DNA from: Mixophyes australis
Lineage: Eukaryota > Chordata > Amphibia > Anura > Limnodynastidae
Assembly (NCBI GenBank): GCA_036250195.1
Contig: JAVHZZ010000005.1
Location: 131,651,199-131,715,198 of the forward strand
Length of the DNA: 64,000 nt
Direction: 5' to 3'
Positions 1 through 12,560 of this stretch are shown piece by piece. Below the pieces are notes generated by a model. That model was not told the DNA's origin. It saw only the letters and a list, made by a program, of their open reading frames with translations, and did no database searches. Within the stretch, counting starts at the first letter, position 1, and each line of letters starts with the position of its first letter. Both the position numbers and the translations under genes were made by a program.

Positions 1-870
1 ATCTCACGACTGAACAAAGAGGTAACCTTCCCAGCAGATATGCGGAGTAATAACACAGTCTCAGGGAGATAGCGGATTCCATGGGTAAGTGGAGAACAAT
101 CCAAGCGCATATGCAGTAAACGAATACAGTCAATAGAAAGTAAGCATACCGCGGTTCAGTTGAGCAGGCTGTCCACGAGAGGATACAGGAACAGCTGAGC
201 GGCTGCACGCCAGCACGAGTAAAGAAACCACAGGTGAGTGGTAGCGGTAATCAGGGTCCGGGTCAGCACACAGGCAGATAACTTGACATGGGTAGAACAA
301 CGATGAGCAATGCAGGAATCACTGGAGATAGCGAACACGAGTAGAACACTGGAGGTAATAGCGGACTGAAAGCCGCAGATGATTAGAGCAGGAATCAGCA
401 GGGAACTGAAGACATAGTAGAACACGGGAGACTTGTAGCGGTCTGGAAACCGGCAGGAATCAGCAGGGAACTGAAGACATAGTAGAACACAGGAGACTTG
501 AAGCGGTCTGGAAACCGGCAATGAGTTGAGCAGGAATCAGCAGGAAGCTGAAGACACGGAGAAATACACAGGAACACCTTCAGAGACTCACAGGGACTGA
601 GACTCCAAGATCAGGCAACGAGGTAATGAACACAGGTGCTTTAAATAGGGAGCGTTGCCTGATCAACCAATTAAATAAAAGCAAAGGTCAGAAGAGTTCT
701 TAGGAACTGCGCATGCGCAGACCATCAGGATGGCGGGCGACCACGATTCAGGATAGGTGCTGGCAGGAATACTGGAGAGCCACGCACCAGTGAAGAGGCA
801 CTCACGGTCCGGTGAGTGACACAAAGGGGGTAAACAGCTACGGCTTTCCTGGAGATACCACGGGGCCCGA
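1..870 (-). mobile_element. Ty3/Gypsy-type LTR and leader, runs off the left edge
   Basis: Read on the minus strand, the block begins near 830-870 with a TGTGTCACTC-type start, passes a perfect NRF1-type palindrome (TGCGCATGCGCA, 708-719), reaches a TATA-like TATTTAA near 645-655, and continues into a C/T-rich untranslated leader. The leader contains a ~70-bp tandem duplication (about 392-528). No gag or pol is seen in this part. It abuts the truncated pol of another Gypsy copy at about 870, so the two elements are nested or fused. The LTR identity is inferred from layout (promoter, then leader) and similarity in style to the block at 1900-2450. The right boundary is approximate and the left end lies outside the window. 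Confidence 0.5.
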
Positions 871-879
871 CCCGTCCTT

Positions 880-1440
880 TTTTTTGACAAAAAAGAAACC
901 CACTCAGGCTGGAGAGGCTGATGGCCTGATGAAGACCCTCTGTAGATTTTCTTTGACATATACTGACATGGCTGAGGTTTTAGGATGGGAAAGTGGAAAG
1001 ACTCTTCCTCTGGGAAGATCCTTCCCTGGGAGCAATTCTATCGGACAATCCCAAGGGCAGTGAAGGGGGGGCAAAAGCTCAGCTTGGACCTTATCGAATA
1101 CATCTGCAAAGTCTTGATACTGAGGAGGTAATCCTGTTAGAAATGTTTTGGTAGCAGAAGATAGAATCTTAACTGGCTTGACTTGAGCTAGGCAGTTGGA
1201 CCGACAATGAGATCCCCAGGCCAGAATTTCAGAGGTATTCCAATCCAAGCTAGGAGAATGTATACGAAGCCAGGACAGACCTAAGATAATGGTAGAGTGA
1301 GGCAAAACAAAGAATGAGATTGTTTGGGAATGCAGAACCCAATACGGAGAGTAAGTGGTTTAGTTTGGTAGAGAACCATACTTCCCGGGAGTTGAGAACC
1401 TTCAATGGCAGTGTTGGTAACAGGTGCCTCTAAGGGTAAA
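880..1440 (-). pseudogene. Gypsy pol fragment (protease end to RT start)
   Basis: One minus frame covers 1305-904 and includes the LGLSWL protease flap-like motif, a CPWDCPIEL-like linker before RT, and a lysine-rich FLSKKR block that corresponds to the first RT motif of Ty3/Gypsy elements. A second frame covers about 1440-1310 and gives the upstream protease residues, so a frameshift joins them. The fragment stops where the next LTR begins, so the RT catalytic centre is absent. It encoded the protease and polymerase that process Gag and copy the element's RNA in virus-like particles. No function can remain. Confidence 0.75.
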
Positions 1441-1477
1441 ACAGGAATATAACATTAGAACAATAGAACATTGCAAG

Positions 1478-1664
1478 GGGTGCAAATGAGTGTTCTGTTT
1501 TGCACATAAGTTAAATACTGCCTGTTTTTTCATGTAGCACACAAATACTTGATAACTTATTTGTGCACTGAAATCTAAAGTTGATATGTGTGTGGAACAT
1601 GAAAAAACAGGCAGTATTTAACTTGTGTGCAAAACAGAACACTCATTTGCACCCCTTGCAATGT
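1478..1664. mobile_element. Foldback MITE inserted in Gypsy protease
   Basis: The first ~67 bases (from ACATTGCAAGGGGTGC) are repeated almost perfectly in reverse complement at the end (GCACCCCTTGCAATGT), leaving a ~50-base loop around 1545-1597. The hairpin interrupts the Gypsy protease reading region. Target duplication is not clear and the superfamily is not assigned. A further stretch to about 1735, ending in a CCTGATTCATTAAG-like motif, is also foreign to the protease and may belong to another MITE. Confidence 0.75.
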
Positions 1665-2450
1665 AACGTGTTTTTTTTCCAGGAGACTGAAATAAGAATC
1701 CTCTTCATTTAAGATCCTTAATGAATCAGGCCCTGAGATACTAGAGACCAGGAAATAAAATTCCCCGCAGCACCAGAATCCACTAGTGCTTGAGAGAATT
1801 CTTCAGAGGAACTCCATAATACGGAGACTGTGAGAAAACAAGCGGAGGATGGGAAGGATTTACATGTCCCCAGTCTGACCTCCCCATAGTAACTGAGAGA
1901 ACTGAAGCTGTCATGATGAAGTACACTGGAGATGGTAATAGAGGTACTGGAGCAATGAGCGTTCAACACGGCCAGAGACTGAGAGCAGGCTGGAGTAGCG
2001 GAGGTAACTCGTGATAGCAGCTGAGGAGTCACAGGTGTAATAGCGGCTCTTAGTGGTAGCGATGAGAGAACCGGAGCTGTCATGATAAAGTACACTGGAG
2101 ATGGTAATAGAGGTACTGGAGCAGCGATGATTCAGCACAGGCCACAAGAGCAGACTGGAACACAGGCAAACCACAAGGAGAACAGTAACCAGAACCACAG
2201 GCTGCAGGAAGTGAGCTTGAAGAACAGGCATCAGACAGGTGAATCCAGGAGGTTTAAATAGTGCTCCAGAAGTGCTTAGCCAATGAAAAAGAGGGAGGAG
2301 GTCCTGAAGTGCAATAGGCTTGCACCTGCACAGATCTGAATATAGCTGAATGAATGAACTGAAGAGTGTCTGATGCTGGGACATGGCAGTTTCCAGATGA
2401 ATGGAATGCAGGTAACAAGACAGGTAATATCTTCGGGACTGGAGCGTTAC

Positions 2451-3970
2451 AAGGATTCTCTCATTTCTTGTAAAGTGGCTGAAATGGAAGTGAGTTAGTC
2501 AGTCTATATGCATCTTGTGCTTAACAGCTTTGCTTAAACCATGCGAGTCATAGAGGGTTATACCTCACAATGGAATTCTGTCATTGGCCAATTTATTCGA
2601 CAGACAACAAAGGGGATAGCATTAGCCAAATGAAACATGGTGATATGCAAATGTGAAAATACACTAGAGCAGAATATGCCATGCCTCTCTGGTGCTATTA
2701 AATAGCTGCTTGTGAGCGCTAAATATGTGTAGTATTAAGTTCATTTATCGCTTACCAATAAACATTGTCCAATGCGATTACTGTGCTTCCAACGCACAAA
2801 GATATTTAATTGCAAAATATAGCAGGATCTACAGCACGCTATCATAATGCATAAAAGATATTACAATAAAACAGGACAGTATAAAAACACAGAAAACATT
2901 AAATTTTCGCTAGCGCTTCATCTGGGTCCAGGGTAAGATACAGTCATGTGGTCTGTGAAAAAATGGCCCAGAGAAGCTTGCTTATATGCAGTTTCAGTTC
3001 ACACACTGATGATGTCACTATGTACACAGACAACACACAGACAAGTCTTCATTGGTTCAGGGTTCAGGTCAGTCCAGTATAATGCAAATGATAGGTCAAT
3101 TCAAAGGATTCCTCAGATAATTTGTGGCCAGCTCATTCCAACAGCTAAGCACATGTTATGCCTAAGAGAACTGACTTAATCCAGTTTTCACCAACCTATT
3201 TGCATTCCAAACACAATGTAATTTTGAGCATTAACCCTTTATCTTCCATAACTAGCGATCGCGGATTCATTATGGTAATGTGTAGATCAGAATGACACTA
3301 AACATATTCCTATACCCTGAGCCTTCGATACCTTTAATATATTATCATTTATGTGTAAATAATTTCTAATACATTTTACTAACAAATAAATGTGGATTGG
3401 AACCTTAACTAGTGTATATTGTTTACAGGCCACCCTTTGAGAGTATACCTAACACTCTCACCCTAAAATTTTATTGCAGGATCTCAGTAGTAAGTTTCTT
3501 TTTTTAATGCAATGTATGTCCCCTTGGTATGACCACACTGTCTGTGGATATCAGTGAGGTTACCATAAATGAGAGTCACAATCCTAGAAATCATTTTCTG
3601 TTTCTATGGAACATATACCTTTGGAGCTCGGAGTTAACCTTTTGTATGCCCTTCACCCACATATGTAACACATTATCTGGAAGGATACAAGGTTAGAATA
3701 GAATATGTTACAACAATATAGAATTTTCTAATAAAGTTCCTCATGCCTAGCATGTCCATCTGTCCGAAGCATGTCTTATAGCTTACATGACATTTAAATA
3801 ATACATTTTTACCAATAACATCATCCTATGTCTGTTAACATAATCTCATTTATGATCTCCTTCAACCTTTGTAGTTAAATACAGTCTTATAATATCAACG
3901 GGTTTTTCATCAACATTTGTGGGACGGGCTATTGTCTGTTCATTCTGTCTGTTCATTCTGTCCAGTTTCC
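2451..3970. other. Non-coding AT-rich stretch, nothing recognised
   Basis: No long open frame or RNA gene is recognisable here. The base composition is AT-rich with scattered TTTAAT runs. The segment 2750-3230 has an LTR-like feel (TATAAAAACACAG near 2880 and AATAAAACAGG just upstream), but no terminal repeats or target duplication are seen, so it is not called. Confidence 0.4.
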
Positions 3971-3974
3971 CAAT

Positions 3975-5355
3975 ACTCATCATCATCATCATCATCATCA
4001 TTTAATTATATAGTGCAAGCAAATTCCGTAGCGCTTTACAATTGGGAACAAACATTAATAATCAATACTGGGTAATACATATAGACAGAGAGATAAGAGA
4101 ACCCTGCTTGCAAGCTTACAATCTATGGGACAATGGGAGTTTGAAACACAAGGACATGTGCTACATCATATTGCACACTGGACCAGCTACAATGCAAAGG
4201 TAAAAGTAGGCAGCGAGCTTCCGTGGTGGGATTTATGGTCATGTTATCAACAGAAATAGAAATGTCAGGCAGGAAGCTTCTGTTTTTAGGTGGGAATATT
4301 ATTAATTCAGCTTTTGAAAGATTGAATTTGAGTTGGCGAGAAGACATCCAAGGTGAAATGGCAGAAAGACAGTCAGTAACGCGAGACAACACAGATGGTG
4401 AAAGATCAGGAGAGGATAGATAGATTTGTGTATCATCAGCATAGAGATAATACTGAAATCCAAAGGAGCTTATTAGTATTCCAAGAGAAGTGGTGTAGAG
4501 AATAGCAGAGGACCTAGGACTAAGCCTTGCGGTACTCCAACTGATAAAGGAAGCGGAGCAGAGGTGGATCCAGAGAAATTAACACTGAAAGAGCGATTAG
4601 ATAGGTAGGATGAGAACCAGGATAGGACAGTGCCTTCAAGAGCTAGGGATTGTGGTAACAGTGTCAAATGCAGCAGAGAAATCTAGAAGAATTAGAAGAG
4701 AGTAATGGTTTTTACTTTTTGCTGTGATCAAATCATTGACAACCTTGTTCAGCGCAGTCTCTGTGGAGTGTTGAGAGCGAAAGCCTGACTGAAGAGGATC
4801 CAATAGGTTGTTTGCTGTAAAAAAGTGTGTAAGGCGAGTGTAGGCAATTCTCTTGAGAAGCTTGGAGGGGTACGGGAGCTGAGAGATGGGGCGGTAATTT
4901 GCGAGAGAGTTTGGGTCACAATTTTGTTTTTTTAGAATGGGCGTAATCACTGTATGCTTGAATAGTGATGGAAAAATACCAGTAGAAAGAGATAGATTAC
5001 AGATTTTAGTTAGAGGGAGAATGAGCACAGGAGACAGGGACCTACTAATTTGTGAGGGAACGGGATCAAGAGGACAGGAGGTAGAGTAGGAAGATGAGAA
5101 CAGAGTAGAAACTTCTTCTTTATTTGTGGGATCAAATGAAGGGAGAGTGTTAGTGGGTGCTACAAAGGAATTGAGCTGATTGCTTGTCGATGGCGATGAT
5201 ACAATTTTAAGTCTGATCTTATCTATTTTGTCCTTGAAATAGGAAGCAAGATCCTGGGCACGGATGGTAGTCGAAGGATTTGTGGTGGGAGGATTCAGAA
5301 GAGATTTAAATGTGTTAAAAAGGCGTTTGGGGTTAGAAGCCTGAGCATAGATGAG
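3975..5355 (-). pseudogene. L2/CR1-type LINE, 5'-truncated, RT and 3' tail
   Basis: On the minus strand the RT reads in three frames: 5028-4636 (NYRPISQL, a [12 protein letters not shown] motif, LLDFSAAFD as catalytic motif A), 4667-4473 ([14 protein letters not shown], motif B) and 4392-4123 (the [11 protein letters not shown] motif near the RT end). The YADD motif falls in the frame-shifted gap between the last two. The 3' end carries a conserved tail (AAGCGCTACGG-like) and a (TGA)n microsatellite at about 3978-3998, as in L2-type LINEs. The endonuclease is absent because the element is 5'-truncated at about 5355, where an L1-type LINE begins. It is a dead retroposed copy. Confidence 0.85.
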
Positions 5356-8046
5356 AGATTAGAAGTAAGTAATCACTTGAATGCAGATATTACTCTGACG
5401 GAGGTTAAGGCAGCGATCAAGTCTTTGAAGTCTTCTTTAGCTCCTGGCCCTGATGGCCTTACCCCCCAGTATTATAAGAAGTTCGCCAAGGTCCTCGGCC
5501 CTCACTTGACAACATTTTTCAACGAGATACTTGGGGGAGCCTCAATTTATTCCGCCACTACTAGGGCAAACCGGGGAAGGATCACTCCCTCTGTGCTAGT
5601 TATGGGCCCATCTCGTTATTGAATGTAGACCTGAAAATATTCGCTAAGATTTTGGCCTCTAGGTTGAACCCACTGCTCCCAGCCCTCGTCCATCCTGACC
5701 AGGTAATCTTTATCCCAGGGCACCAAGCCCCCGATAACACTAGAAGGATTATCGACTTAATTCATACAATAAATAACAATGATTTTCCTTCTCTCATCAT
5801 GGCGCTCGACGCAGAAAAGGCGTTTGACCGCATCTCCTGGTCATTCATGGAGGGGTGCTTCGAGCGATGGGATTTACAGACAGATTTTGGACTGGTATTT
5901 TAGCCCTCTATCGGTCCCCGTCAGCTACTGTATCTGCTAATGGCCTGACCTCGACGCCCTATCAGATCACAAATGGCACTCGCCAGGGCTATCCCCTTTC
6001 CCCACTTATATTTGCTCTCGTTATAGAGCCTCTGGCCGCTAGAATCCGAAATAATTGCGACATATTAGGCATTCAGGTGGGCCCCTCTACACATAAGATC
6101 GCCCTGTATGCGGACGACGTCCTACTGTCTATTACTATCCCCAGCACGTCGGTGCCCCCTCTCTTAGATAAGCTAAACCTTTATGGCCATTTTTAGGGCT
6201 ATAGGATTAACCCAGACAAGACAGAGGTTCTGGACTTTAACATACCGGCTACAGACAAGCTGCTGCTGGAGAGCTCCTTCCTTTTTCAATGGGTCGCCAC
6301 AAAATCAAATACCTAGGGGGTTTATCACTAAACACTATTGACACCTTTTTCAAGCTAATTTTCCTCACCTACTGGACCAAGTAAAAACAGACCTTACATC
6401 GTGGTCTCAGCTCTATATCTCCTGGATTGGCCGTTTTAATGCCGTCAAAATGAACATCCTTCCAAGGCTGCTGTACTTTTTTCAGACTCTTCCCATCCGC
6501 ATCCCACCATATGTTTTTACATTTTTGCAATTCCATGTCTCTAGATTTATCTGGTCGGGTAGACGGCCCCGAGTCCGACTCAAGGTGCTACACAGGTCCC
6601 CGCGGGGAGGAGGCTTGGGGATTCCTGACTTTTCGAAGATATTATCTCTCTGCCCAGCTCGCTCAATGTGTCTTGTGGTCCGGTCTGACAGAAGCCAGAG
6701 TTTGGTCCAAAATCGAGGCTGAGGGTCTGGGATTGCTCTCTTTATCTTTTCTCCTATGGCTCTCAAGATCTCGTCGCTCTAAACGATTGTTGCTTCATCC
6801 AGTAGTCGCACATTCTCTATCCACTTGGGACTCATCATCCCAGATATTTGCCTTGTCTCCCCATCCTTCCCCGGTTATTCCGTTAGTCAACTCTCCGGAA
6901 TTTCCCCCCAAGTCTTCATCATAGCGCATTCCAGCCGTGGTACTCGCGGGGAGTCACTTACCTTAATCATTTATCCACATCTGCAACTTTTCCTCAGTTT
7001 TCTGAAATTCAATGACATTTCCTCAAAACACTTCTATCAGTTCTTGCAACTCCGCCACTTTCATAGCACTGTTAAAGATCGTCTTCAAAGGGCTAATTTT
7101 CAATGCTCTACTACAAACTTGCTCCTTCCTCTTCAACTTCTAGGGCCTCTCATGAACTGGCTTGGGAGCGGGACCTTGGTGAGGAGCTCTCGGAGGAGGA
7201 ATGGTCTGAGATATATGAAAATGCCGCCTCTAGTTCCATATGCGTTAGAATCAAGGAGAACGCCTACAAAGTGTTATACCGATGGTACTATGTCCCTTCG
7301 CGTCTTAGCAGAATTCTCCATGATTCATCTTATCGGTGTTGGCGAGGGTGCTCCCAAGAAGGCACATTCCTGGTGGTCGTGCCCAAAATTATCGGGCTTC
7401 TGGGTTGAGATTAGAAGCCTGATTAATGCAATTCTTCAGGTGGACATTCCCCTAGAGCCCAAATTCTTTCTACTCCGTCTGGGGGCTCCCTCGGCATCCC
7501 GACATCAGAACAAACTGATTAGGCACATTGTGTCGGCAGCTACTTGCCAATTAGCGGCAGACTGGCGTATGCAATCCCCTCCCTCCATGCAGTCTATAAT
7601 TAATAGAGTCTGGCAGACTCAACGGATGGAGTATATGACCAGAATCATTCGGAACACTTCGAGAGCTTTCGCCAAGGTTTGGGATCCATGTCTAGCATTC
7701 TTTCAGGCGTGCCCACCCTTTACTTAACCCAGTTCTAATACCTCACCTCTTTTTTGGACTTCTCCTTTTCCACAATGGATCTAGTCACCTCTTGCTTTTC
7801 TTCCTTTTCTACCTTCTTTCCCGCTCCTTTCTTTCTCTATACCCTTTCTTTCTTTCTTTCCTTTTTCAACAAAAACTTTGGGTCACTCGTTAATACTACA
7901 TTTTAAGGTTCGTTTTACTTTTGCAAATTCATTGCTGATCCCTGATTTGTTTACTTCTTGCTTATTTGTTATAACTGTATTCACTTTGTTAATCGTCTCT
8001 TGTTGTTATTTTGACCTGACAAAATAAAACTTTAAAAAAAAAAAAA
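5356..8046 (+). pseudogene. L1-clade LINE ORF2 remnant with poly-A tail
   Basis: Plus-strand frames 5377-5622, 5619-5903 and 5855-6196 give successive RT blocks: LAPGPDGLTPQYYKKF, HPDQVIFIPGHQ, LDAEKAFDRISW (motif A), GTRQGYPLSPLIFAL (motif B) and ALYADDVLL (motif C). Frames at 6450-6722 and 6825-7727 give the C-terminal region, ending with the stop near 7727. A ~300-base 3' UTR follows, then AATAAAACTTT and a poly-A run at 8033-8046. The APE endonuclease is missing (5' truncation) and several frameshifts are present. The clade could be L1 proper or the Tx1-like branch common in frogs. It lies head-to-head against the L2 fragment. Confidence 0.85.
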
Positions 8047-8735
8047 GTCATATGAGTTAGAAGAGTCATATGAGTCAGAAGAGTCATATGAGTCATTAGA
8101 TTGAAAAGAACTAGATGAACTATTGAACTCCTGAGCCAGAAGAATGACTCATGACTCATAGTTCAGTGATCATCTCCACAGAGTCTCACACAATGTCTGA
8201 GCCCAGCAGTGCCACCTTTGGTAGTTTAGAGGTACTGACTCTTGCGTATTATATGAGAGAGCAGATTAGCAGTGCTGCTGTATTAGCACCTACAAACCCA
8301 GTAGCCTATTTAGGAAAGATAGGAATTGTAGGGAGAGGGGAGTTCAGGACACAATACCAAAGCGAGAATTAAGACTAATAGGATAGTGATTTTATCACAA
8401 AAAGGTGAGTAGCATGAACATACAGACACTCACACATAGGCTTTAGCTAGTCAGTGCAAGTTCACGTTTTTTTTTAATTAGATTTGTATTTCACGGACTG
8501 TGCTGTGCTTTCTACTTTACTGTACTAATTTACTTTACAGTTAGGAACTAAAGAGCCATTGTGACTGAGACAGTGAGTGAGGCTGCTGGAGCTGCTCTGC
8601 TTTATCTCTAACTCCTCCCACTCGTTTTAGTTCCTGGTGAACTAATCTTTGCCAGAGCTTTGAACTAAATGAGTTAGTTCACTTTGAAGATTAGTTCATT
8701 TTAAACTAATCATTCGTGAACTACCCATCACTAGT
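8047..8735 (+). mobile_element. hAT-type non-autonomous element, one end only
   Basis: The right end reads AACTACCCATCACTAGTG, the reverse complement of the CACTAGTGATGGGTAGTT terminus seen in a common vertebrate hAT group. The inside contains repeats of GAGTCATATGAGT (8048-8093) and several AACTAAT blocks typical of subterminal regions. The left terminus is absent because the poly-A tail of the L1 copy abuts it directly. No transposase is encoded. Confidence 0.6.
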
Positions 8736-8979
8736 GTACCCACTGGCTCTCTCTATCATTGTGCAGTTTACATTGCTTAGATGTTTCATACATGGTAATT
8801 CTAATACATGAAATTACTTCAAAGTGGAAAATCAGATTGCGTGTATGTCTATGCTAATACAAGTTGCTTGTGCTGTCTTACCTATTTATTCAACATGGAA
8901 ACCATCAAAACGAGGCTTTACTGTGCCCACTATTTACAGTTCGAGTTATGATATCTATCTATTTTTAAAACTGAAATAT

Positions 8980-9150
8980 GGGGGTAAATGTATCAAGCTG
9001 AGAGTTTTTCAACGGGTTTCAAAAACCAATCAGATTCTACCTATCATATTTAGTACATTCTACAAGATGATAGTTAGAATCTGGTTGCTATAGGCAACAT
9101 CTCCACTTTTCAAACTCGCCAAAAAACTCTCAGCTGTATACATTTAACCC
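8980..9150. mobile_element. MITE of the GGGGTAAATGTAT group
   Basis: The left end GGGGTAAATGTATCAAGCTG and the right end (reverse complement GGGTTAAATGTATACAGCTG) form ~40-bp imperfect inverted repeats. They flank a core in which AATCAGATTCTA and TAGAATCTGGTT also pair. It shares termini with the elements at 34867, 45497 and 53373 but has a different core. Target duplication is not clear in this older copy. Confidence 0.75.
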
Positions 9151-11271
9151 ATTTGAAATAGAAAATGACAGCACATTTTGGTCTGTAATTCATTCTAAAT
9201 GATAAAATAGATAGTATATGACCCTTACAGCGCTACATATACCACTACTGCAAATCAGTAAACTGGAACTATACACCAAAGTTTGAATGTCATAATTGAG
9301 AAGAATTGAATGTGGGAGATCCCACAACGCATGCAATTTATTACTACACCTGAAATCTATTATCACACTCGGTGGAATATCTATCAACCGTACTGATTTT
9401 ATTATTCTGAATCATCATTATTGAAGAAAAAGTTTCATTTTATTCATCGATTGTACTGTTGCTCTTTAGGAGCAAACATTGGTGTATTATACAGTATTAC
9501 ACAATTATTTTTCCTTTTTCTCTTATATGTTTTGATTACTATCGAAAAAAAGAGATCGTTTGAAAGGATTTGAATACTACAACATCAGTCGATATAAATA
9601 TCTCATTCTAAATGATAATTCTCACTCATACTAATATAGGTGTTTTTGGCAATGCCGTGTGAATGGCAATGCTGTGCATGTTGAAACTTGGGCCAATCTG
9701 TTTCATAAGCCGTACTCATACAAGCAAGATTGGGTACACACACGGAGAGCATTCATTTGAAAGTTAAAATTTATATTTTTATGGTATGCTATTATGAAGT
9801 CTCCTAAGAGTTTATCAAAGAAAGAGGTCATAGAAAAGGTAAAGCTAGGAAAGCAGAAGGTAACAAATATCTTACCTTATGGCCTTGCAACACATGAAAA
9901 TATTTATAGTACTTATGTACAGGTTATATATATTATAAGGGCACAGTCATGCCCTTATATTAAGGTTAAATCAAATAAATGGCATTCCGTCATGTTAAAT
10001 TTGTGAGGGGGGCATGGTGTTTGAGGAGCTACATTTTAAAAAGTGTTAAAGCTATTAAGCTGAAATTTGGCATGCAAATGGAGAACTGTCCATAGGTGCT
10101 GCATGCCACATTTCAGGAAAAAAAGAAATGACAAATAAGGAGTTAATCTAAAATTAAAAATCTTGCAGTTTTTTCAACTTCCTGTTTTGCAAAAAGTCAC
10201 CGTTTTCTGTTTTGTTGGGGAGAGCGTAACTTAGTGTACAGGACATTTTAAGACAAGCGGTTGGTTTTCTTAGAAAGCTATTAAAGCTAAGAAGTGCCTT
10301 TGAGGTTTTAACATTTTCAGAAACTTACAGTTTTTTTACAATTTGGTAAAATATGCCCCATTTTAAAGATAGGGAATTTCAGAAAATTTCATAACGTTGC
10401 ACATGTCAAATAGAGGTGTGTATTGGGTGCTTCACTTGCAAGCACAAATATGTCTGACTTTCCTCCTGCATAATGATTTAGCTTTGTAAACTGCAGACAA
10501 ACTAGACATATTTATTGGCTGTAGATGGGCTGGTTGGTATTTTGGGTCTGAAGGGGGACACACTGTATCATTATTGGCCCTGGCATCACTCTCATTTCCA
10601 ACTTTAATCTCTCCATGAAGCGACTGTTAGGGAATCCATGTTAAATCTCCCGCCTCCTCAGAGACGTCAGATAATTTATTCAATGCACTGAGCTGGGGGC
10701 GGGAGATTTAAAAGTGTTCTGTGCTCCCAGCTGTGCAGATAGTGTTTATCAAACAGTGTGTATTGTACCAATCAAGCCAAGAATGTGAGAGTGGGAGAGA
10801 GATTCCTGGTGTACAACACTTATCCATGCATGAGCCTACCTATTCCAGCTCGGGTACGATGTCAATCTGCCCAATTGCCCCGTGTGTGTGATGTCTCTGT
10901 CTCGGAGCTATGCCACTGCTGCCTCAAGCACTCCCCCAGCCAGATCAGATATATTAAATATAATTATCACAAAATAAACAAAGAAATCTAACTTTGACAT
11001 CCAACGTGTCTGTGTATAGACAATAATTGCTGTCATATTTCTGTATCAGGGAATATATACTATAACTTGTTTTTTTTTGTTTTGATTCTCATACTAAAAA
11101 AAATGAGTGGGCGAATTCAAATTCCAGACTCATCCCTTTGTATTTACTAATTAAATAGCGAGACCTGTTGCTATTTACAGGAATTGGGAACGAATTGACC
11201 AAAGGAACCGTTTCCTCCTCACCTTTTGAAAATGCTGCTGCTAGAATGAGAGTCAGTACAGATAAATATGC
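9151..11271. other. AT-rich intergenic stretch, no gene recognised
   Basis: No coding similarity is recognised. Possible local features are a short inverted pair ATTATAAGGGCACAG/CATGCCCTTATATTA near 9933-9965, a low-complexity A/T region at 10000-10500, and a modestly GC-rich block at 10620-10760 with an imperfect inverted repeat (TTAAATCTCCCGCC near 10643 against GGCGGGAGATTTAA near 10697). The last could be a foldback repeat with a GACGTCA motif near 10662. None is strong enough for a separate call. Confidence 0.4.
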
Positions 11272-11602
11272 AACATGGGCAGCATGGTGGCTTAGTGGTT
11301 AGCACTTTTGCCTCTCAGCACTGGGGTCATGAGTTCAATTCTCAACCATGGCCGTGGAGTTTGTATGTTCTCCGGGTGTTTGTGTGGGTTTCCTCCGGGT
11401 ACACCGGTTTCCTCCCACACTCCAAAAACTTACTGATTGGTTAATTGGCTGCTATCAAAAATTTACCCTAGTCTGTGTTTCTGTCTGTGTGTGTTAGGGA
11501 ATTTAGACTGTAAGGTCCATTGGGGCAGGGAATGATGTGAGTGAGTTCTCTGTACAGCGCTGCGGAGTTAGTGGCGCTATATAAATAAATGATGATGATG
11601 AA
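11272..11602 (+). mobile_element. tRNA-derived SINE with V-SINE-like core and L2-type tail
   Basis: The head is tRNA-like, with an A box TGGCTTAGTGG at 11288-11298 and a B box-like GAGTTCAATTC at 11331-11341, so it could be transcribed by RNA polymerase III. The middle (about 11355-11425, GTTCTCCGGGTG to GTTTCCTCCCACAC) matches the conserved V-SINE-type domain. The 3' part ends in GTGGCGCTATATAAATAAA followed by (TGA)n, the tail type recognised by L2/CR1-like LINEs. A second copy lies at 57449-57788 on the minus strand. A possible 5-bp AACAT flank duplication is weak. Confidence 0.85.
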
Positions 11603-11689
11603 CATATTCCTTCCAGATCTCTGCATCCTTGGATCCTGTGTAAAGTTGCTGCCCCTAACACCTGGTCTGCTATCTGTGTGGCCAGAGCC

Positions 11690-12505
11690 GAATAAAGGGG
11701 GTACACTGTACTCCTATTATGGCCCCTCTTCCTGGATCAGTAGGACAGTGGCGGCTGGTCCCTCCTCTGGGACCAGCCACTTCATTCATGTGGCCGCGGA
11801 TCTAAAGATCCTTCCCCTATGTGGCAGCCTCCTATTATGCCCCCCCTTCCTGTTCCTGGAACGTGAGTGAGGAGTGGAATGATATTGTAACCTGTGAGGG
11901 GGGGTATGGTATTGTAACGTGAGATGGGGGTGTGTTAAAATAATATGTGAGGGAAGGGAGGGGGGTCTTAACATAATTTGGGTGGGAGGTAGCCTATTAA
12001 TTTAGTGGTGGAATATAGGTAGAACTAATTATGTAATGGGTGCTATATTATTTTTGGGGTGATGGTGGAACTATTTAATTTATCATTTAAGGTGAGGTCA
12101 CGGGACCTTTAATTTAAGACTGGTTTGGGGCTATTAATTCAATGTGGGACTTAGTTTGGGAAGGAGGGCTAATTATTGTATGCAAATGTGAATTATTTAA
12201 TGCCGGGGATAGTTGTGGGAAATGGTTATATTTATGAAATGTAAATGCTATTGATTTATTGCTGGGACTGTTTGGAGGGAGGTAAATAAGTTTATTTATT
12301 AAACTGGAATTCTTTTAATTTAATGTCAGGGCTGGCTGGAGGGAAATAGGTCTATTTATCAAATTTGTGTACAATTATTTTAAGGTTGGGGCTTGAGGAA
12401 GGCCTAATTATTAAACGTAGATGCTATTGTTTTAACATCGGGGTGGTTGGAATTTTTTTTCCAAATAGGGCATACAACATTCTAGGATTCAGACAAGCAG
12501 CAACT
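11690..12505 (+). mobile_element. Remnant of minisatellite-bearing hAT family, 3' half
   Basis: From about 12000 on, phrases such as AAGGCCTAATTATTAA, GGTCTATTTATCAAA and a T-run plus CCAAATAG acceptor-like site at 12450-12468 match, in the same order, the hAT family copies at 26800-27230 and 40200-40405. The acceptor is followed by a degraded version of the family's 79-nt exon (from 12469). The match stops at about 12500, right in front of the KCNK9-like exon. No terminal repeat or target duplication is visible, so this is a truncated or rearranged copy. The family is placed in hAT from the TIRs of the complete copy at 25835-27628. Confidence 0.6.
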
Positions 12506-12560
12506 AAGTTACAGAAATGAAGGGGGAACATGATCCCTCGCTAGCCAGTTTATGGCAGCC

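Larger units (their letters stand above)
872..2450 (-). mobile_element. Ty3/Gypsy retroelement remnant: leader, protease, start of RT
   Basis: Minus-strand order is: LTR/leader (about 2450-1870, with a TATTTAA-type TATA near 2260), a short protease segment with the retropepsin VDSGAAGNF motif (about 1740-1800), a 300-bp insertion that includes the foldback MITE at 1478-1664, more protease (about 1440-1305), then the start of RT ending at the FFFVKKK-type motif near 880. Gag is missing altogether, so the leader is joined almost directly to protease by an internal deletion. The leader carries a tandem duplication of a ~60-bp block ending in a CATCATGACAGC-type sequence (around 1905 and 2085). 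At least one frameshift lies near 1310. This is a dead copy. Confidence 0.75.

Noticed and set aside
2750..3230. Possible solo LTR
   Set aside because: TATA-like and AATAAA-like words only. No TG...CA ends or target duplication could be found.
9794..10006. Small plus-strand frame starting MKSPKSLSKKEV
   Set aside because: Short, AT-rich, no motif and no splice context. Not distinguishable from chance.
11272..11345. tRNA gene
   Set aside because: A and B boxes are present, but the cloverleaf is not kept and the sequence continues into a SINE body and LINE-type tail.
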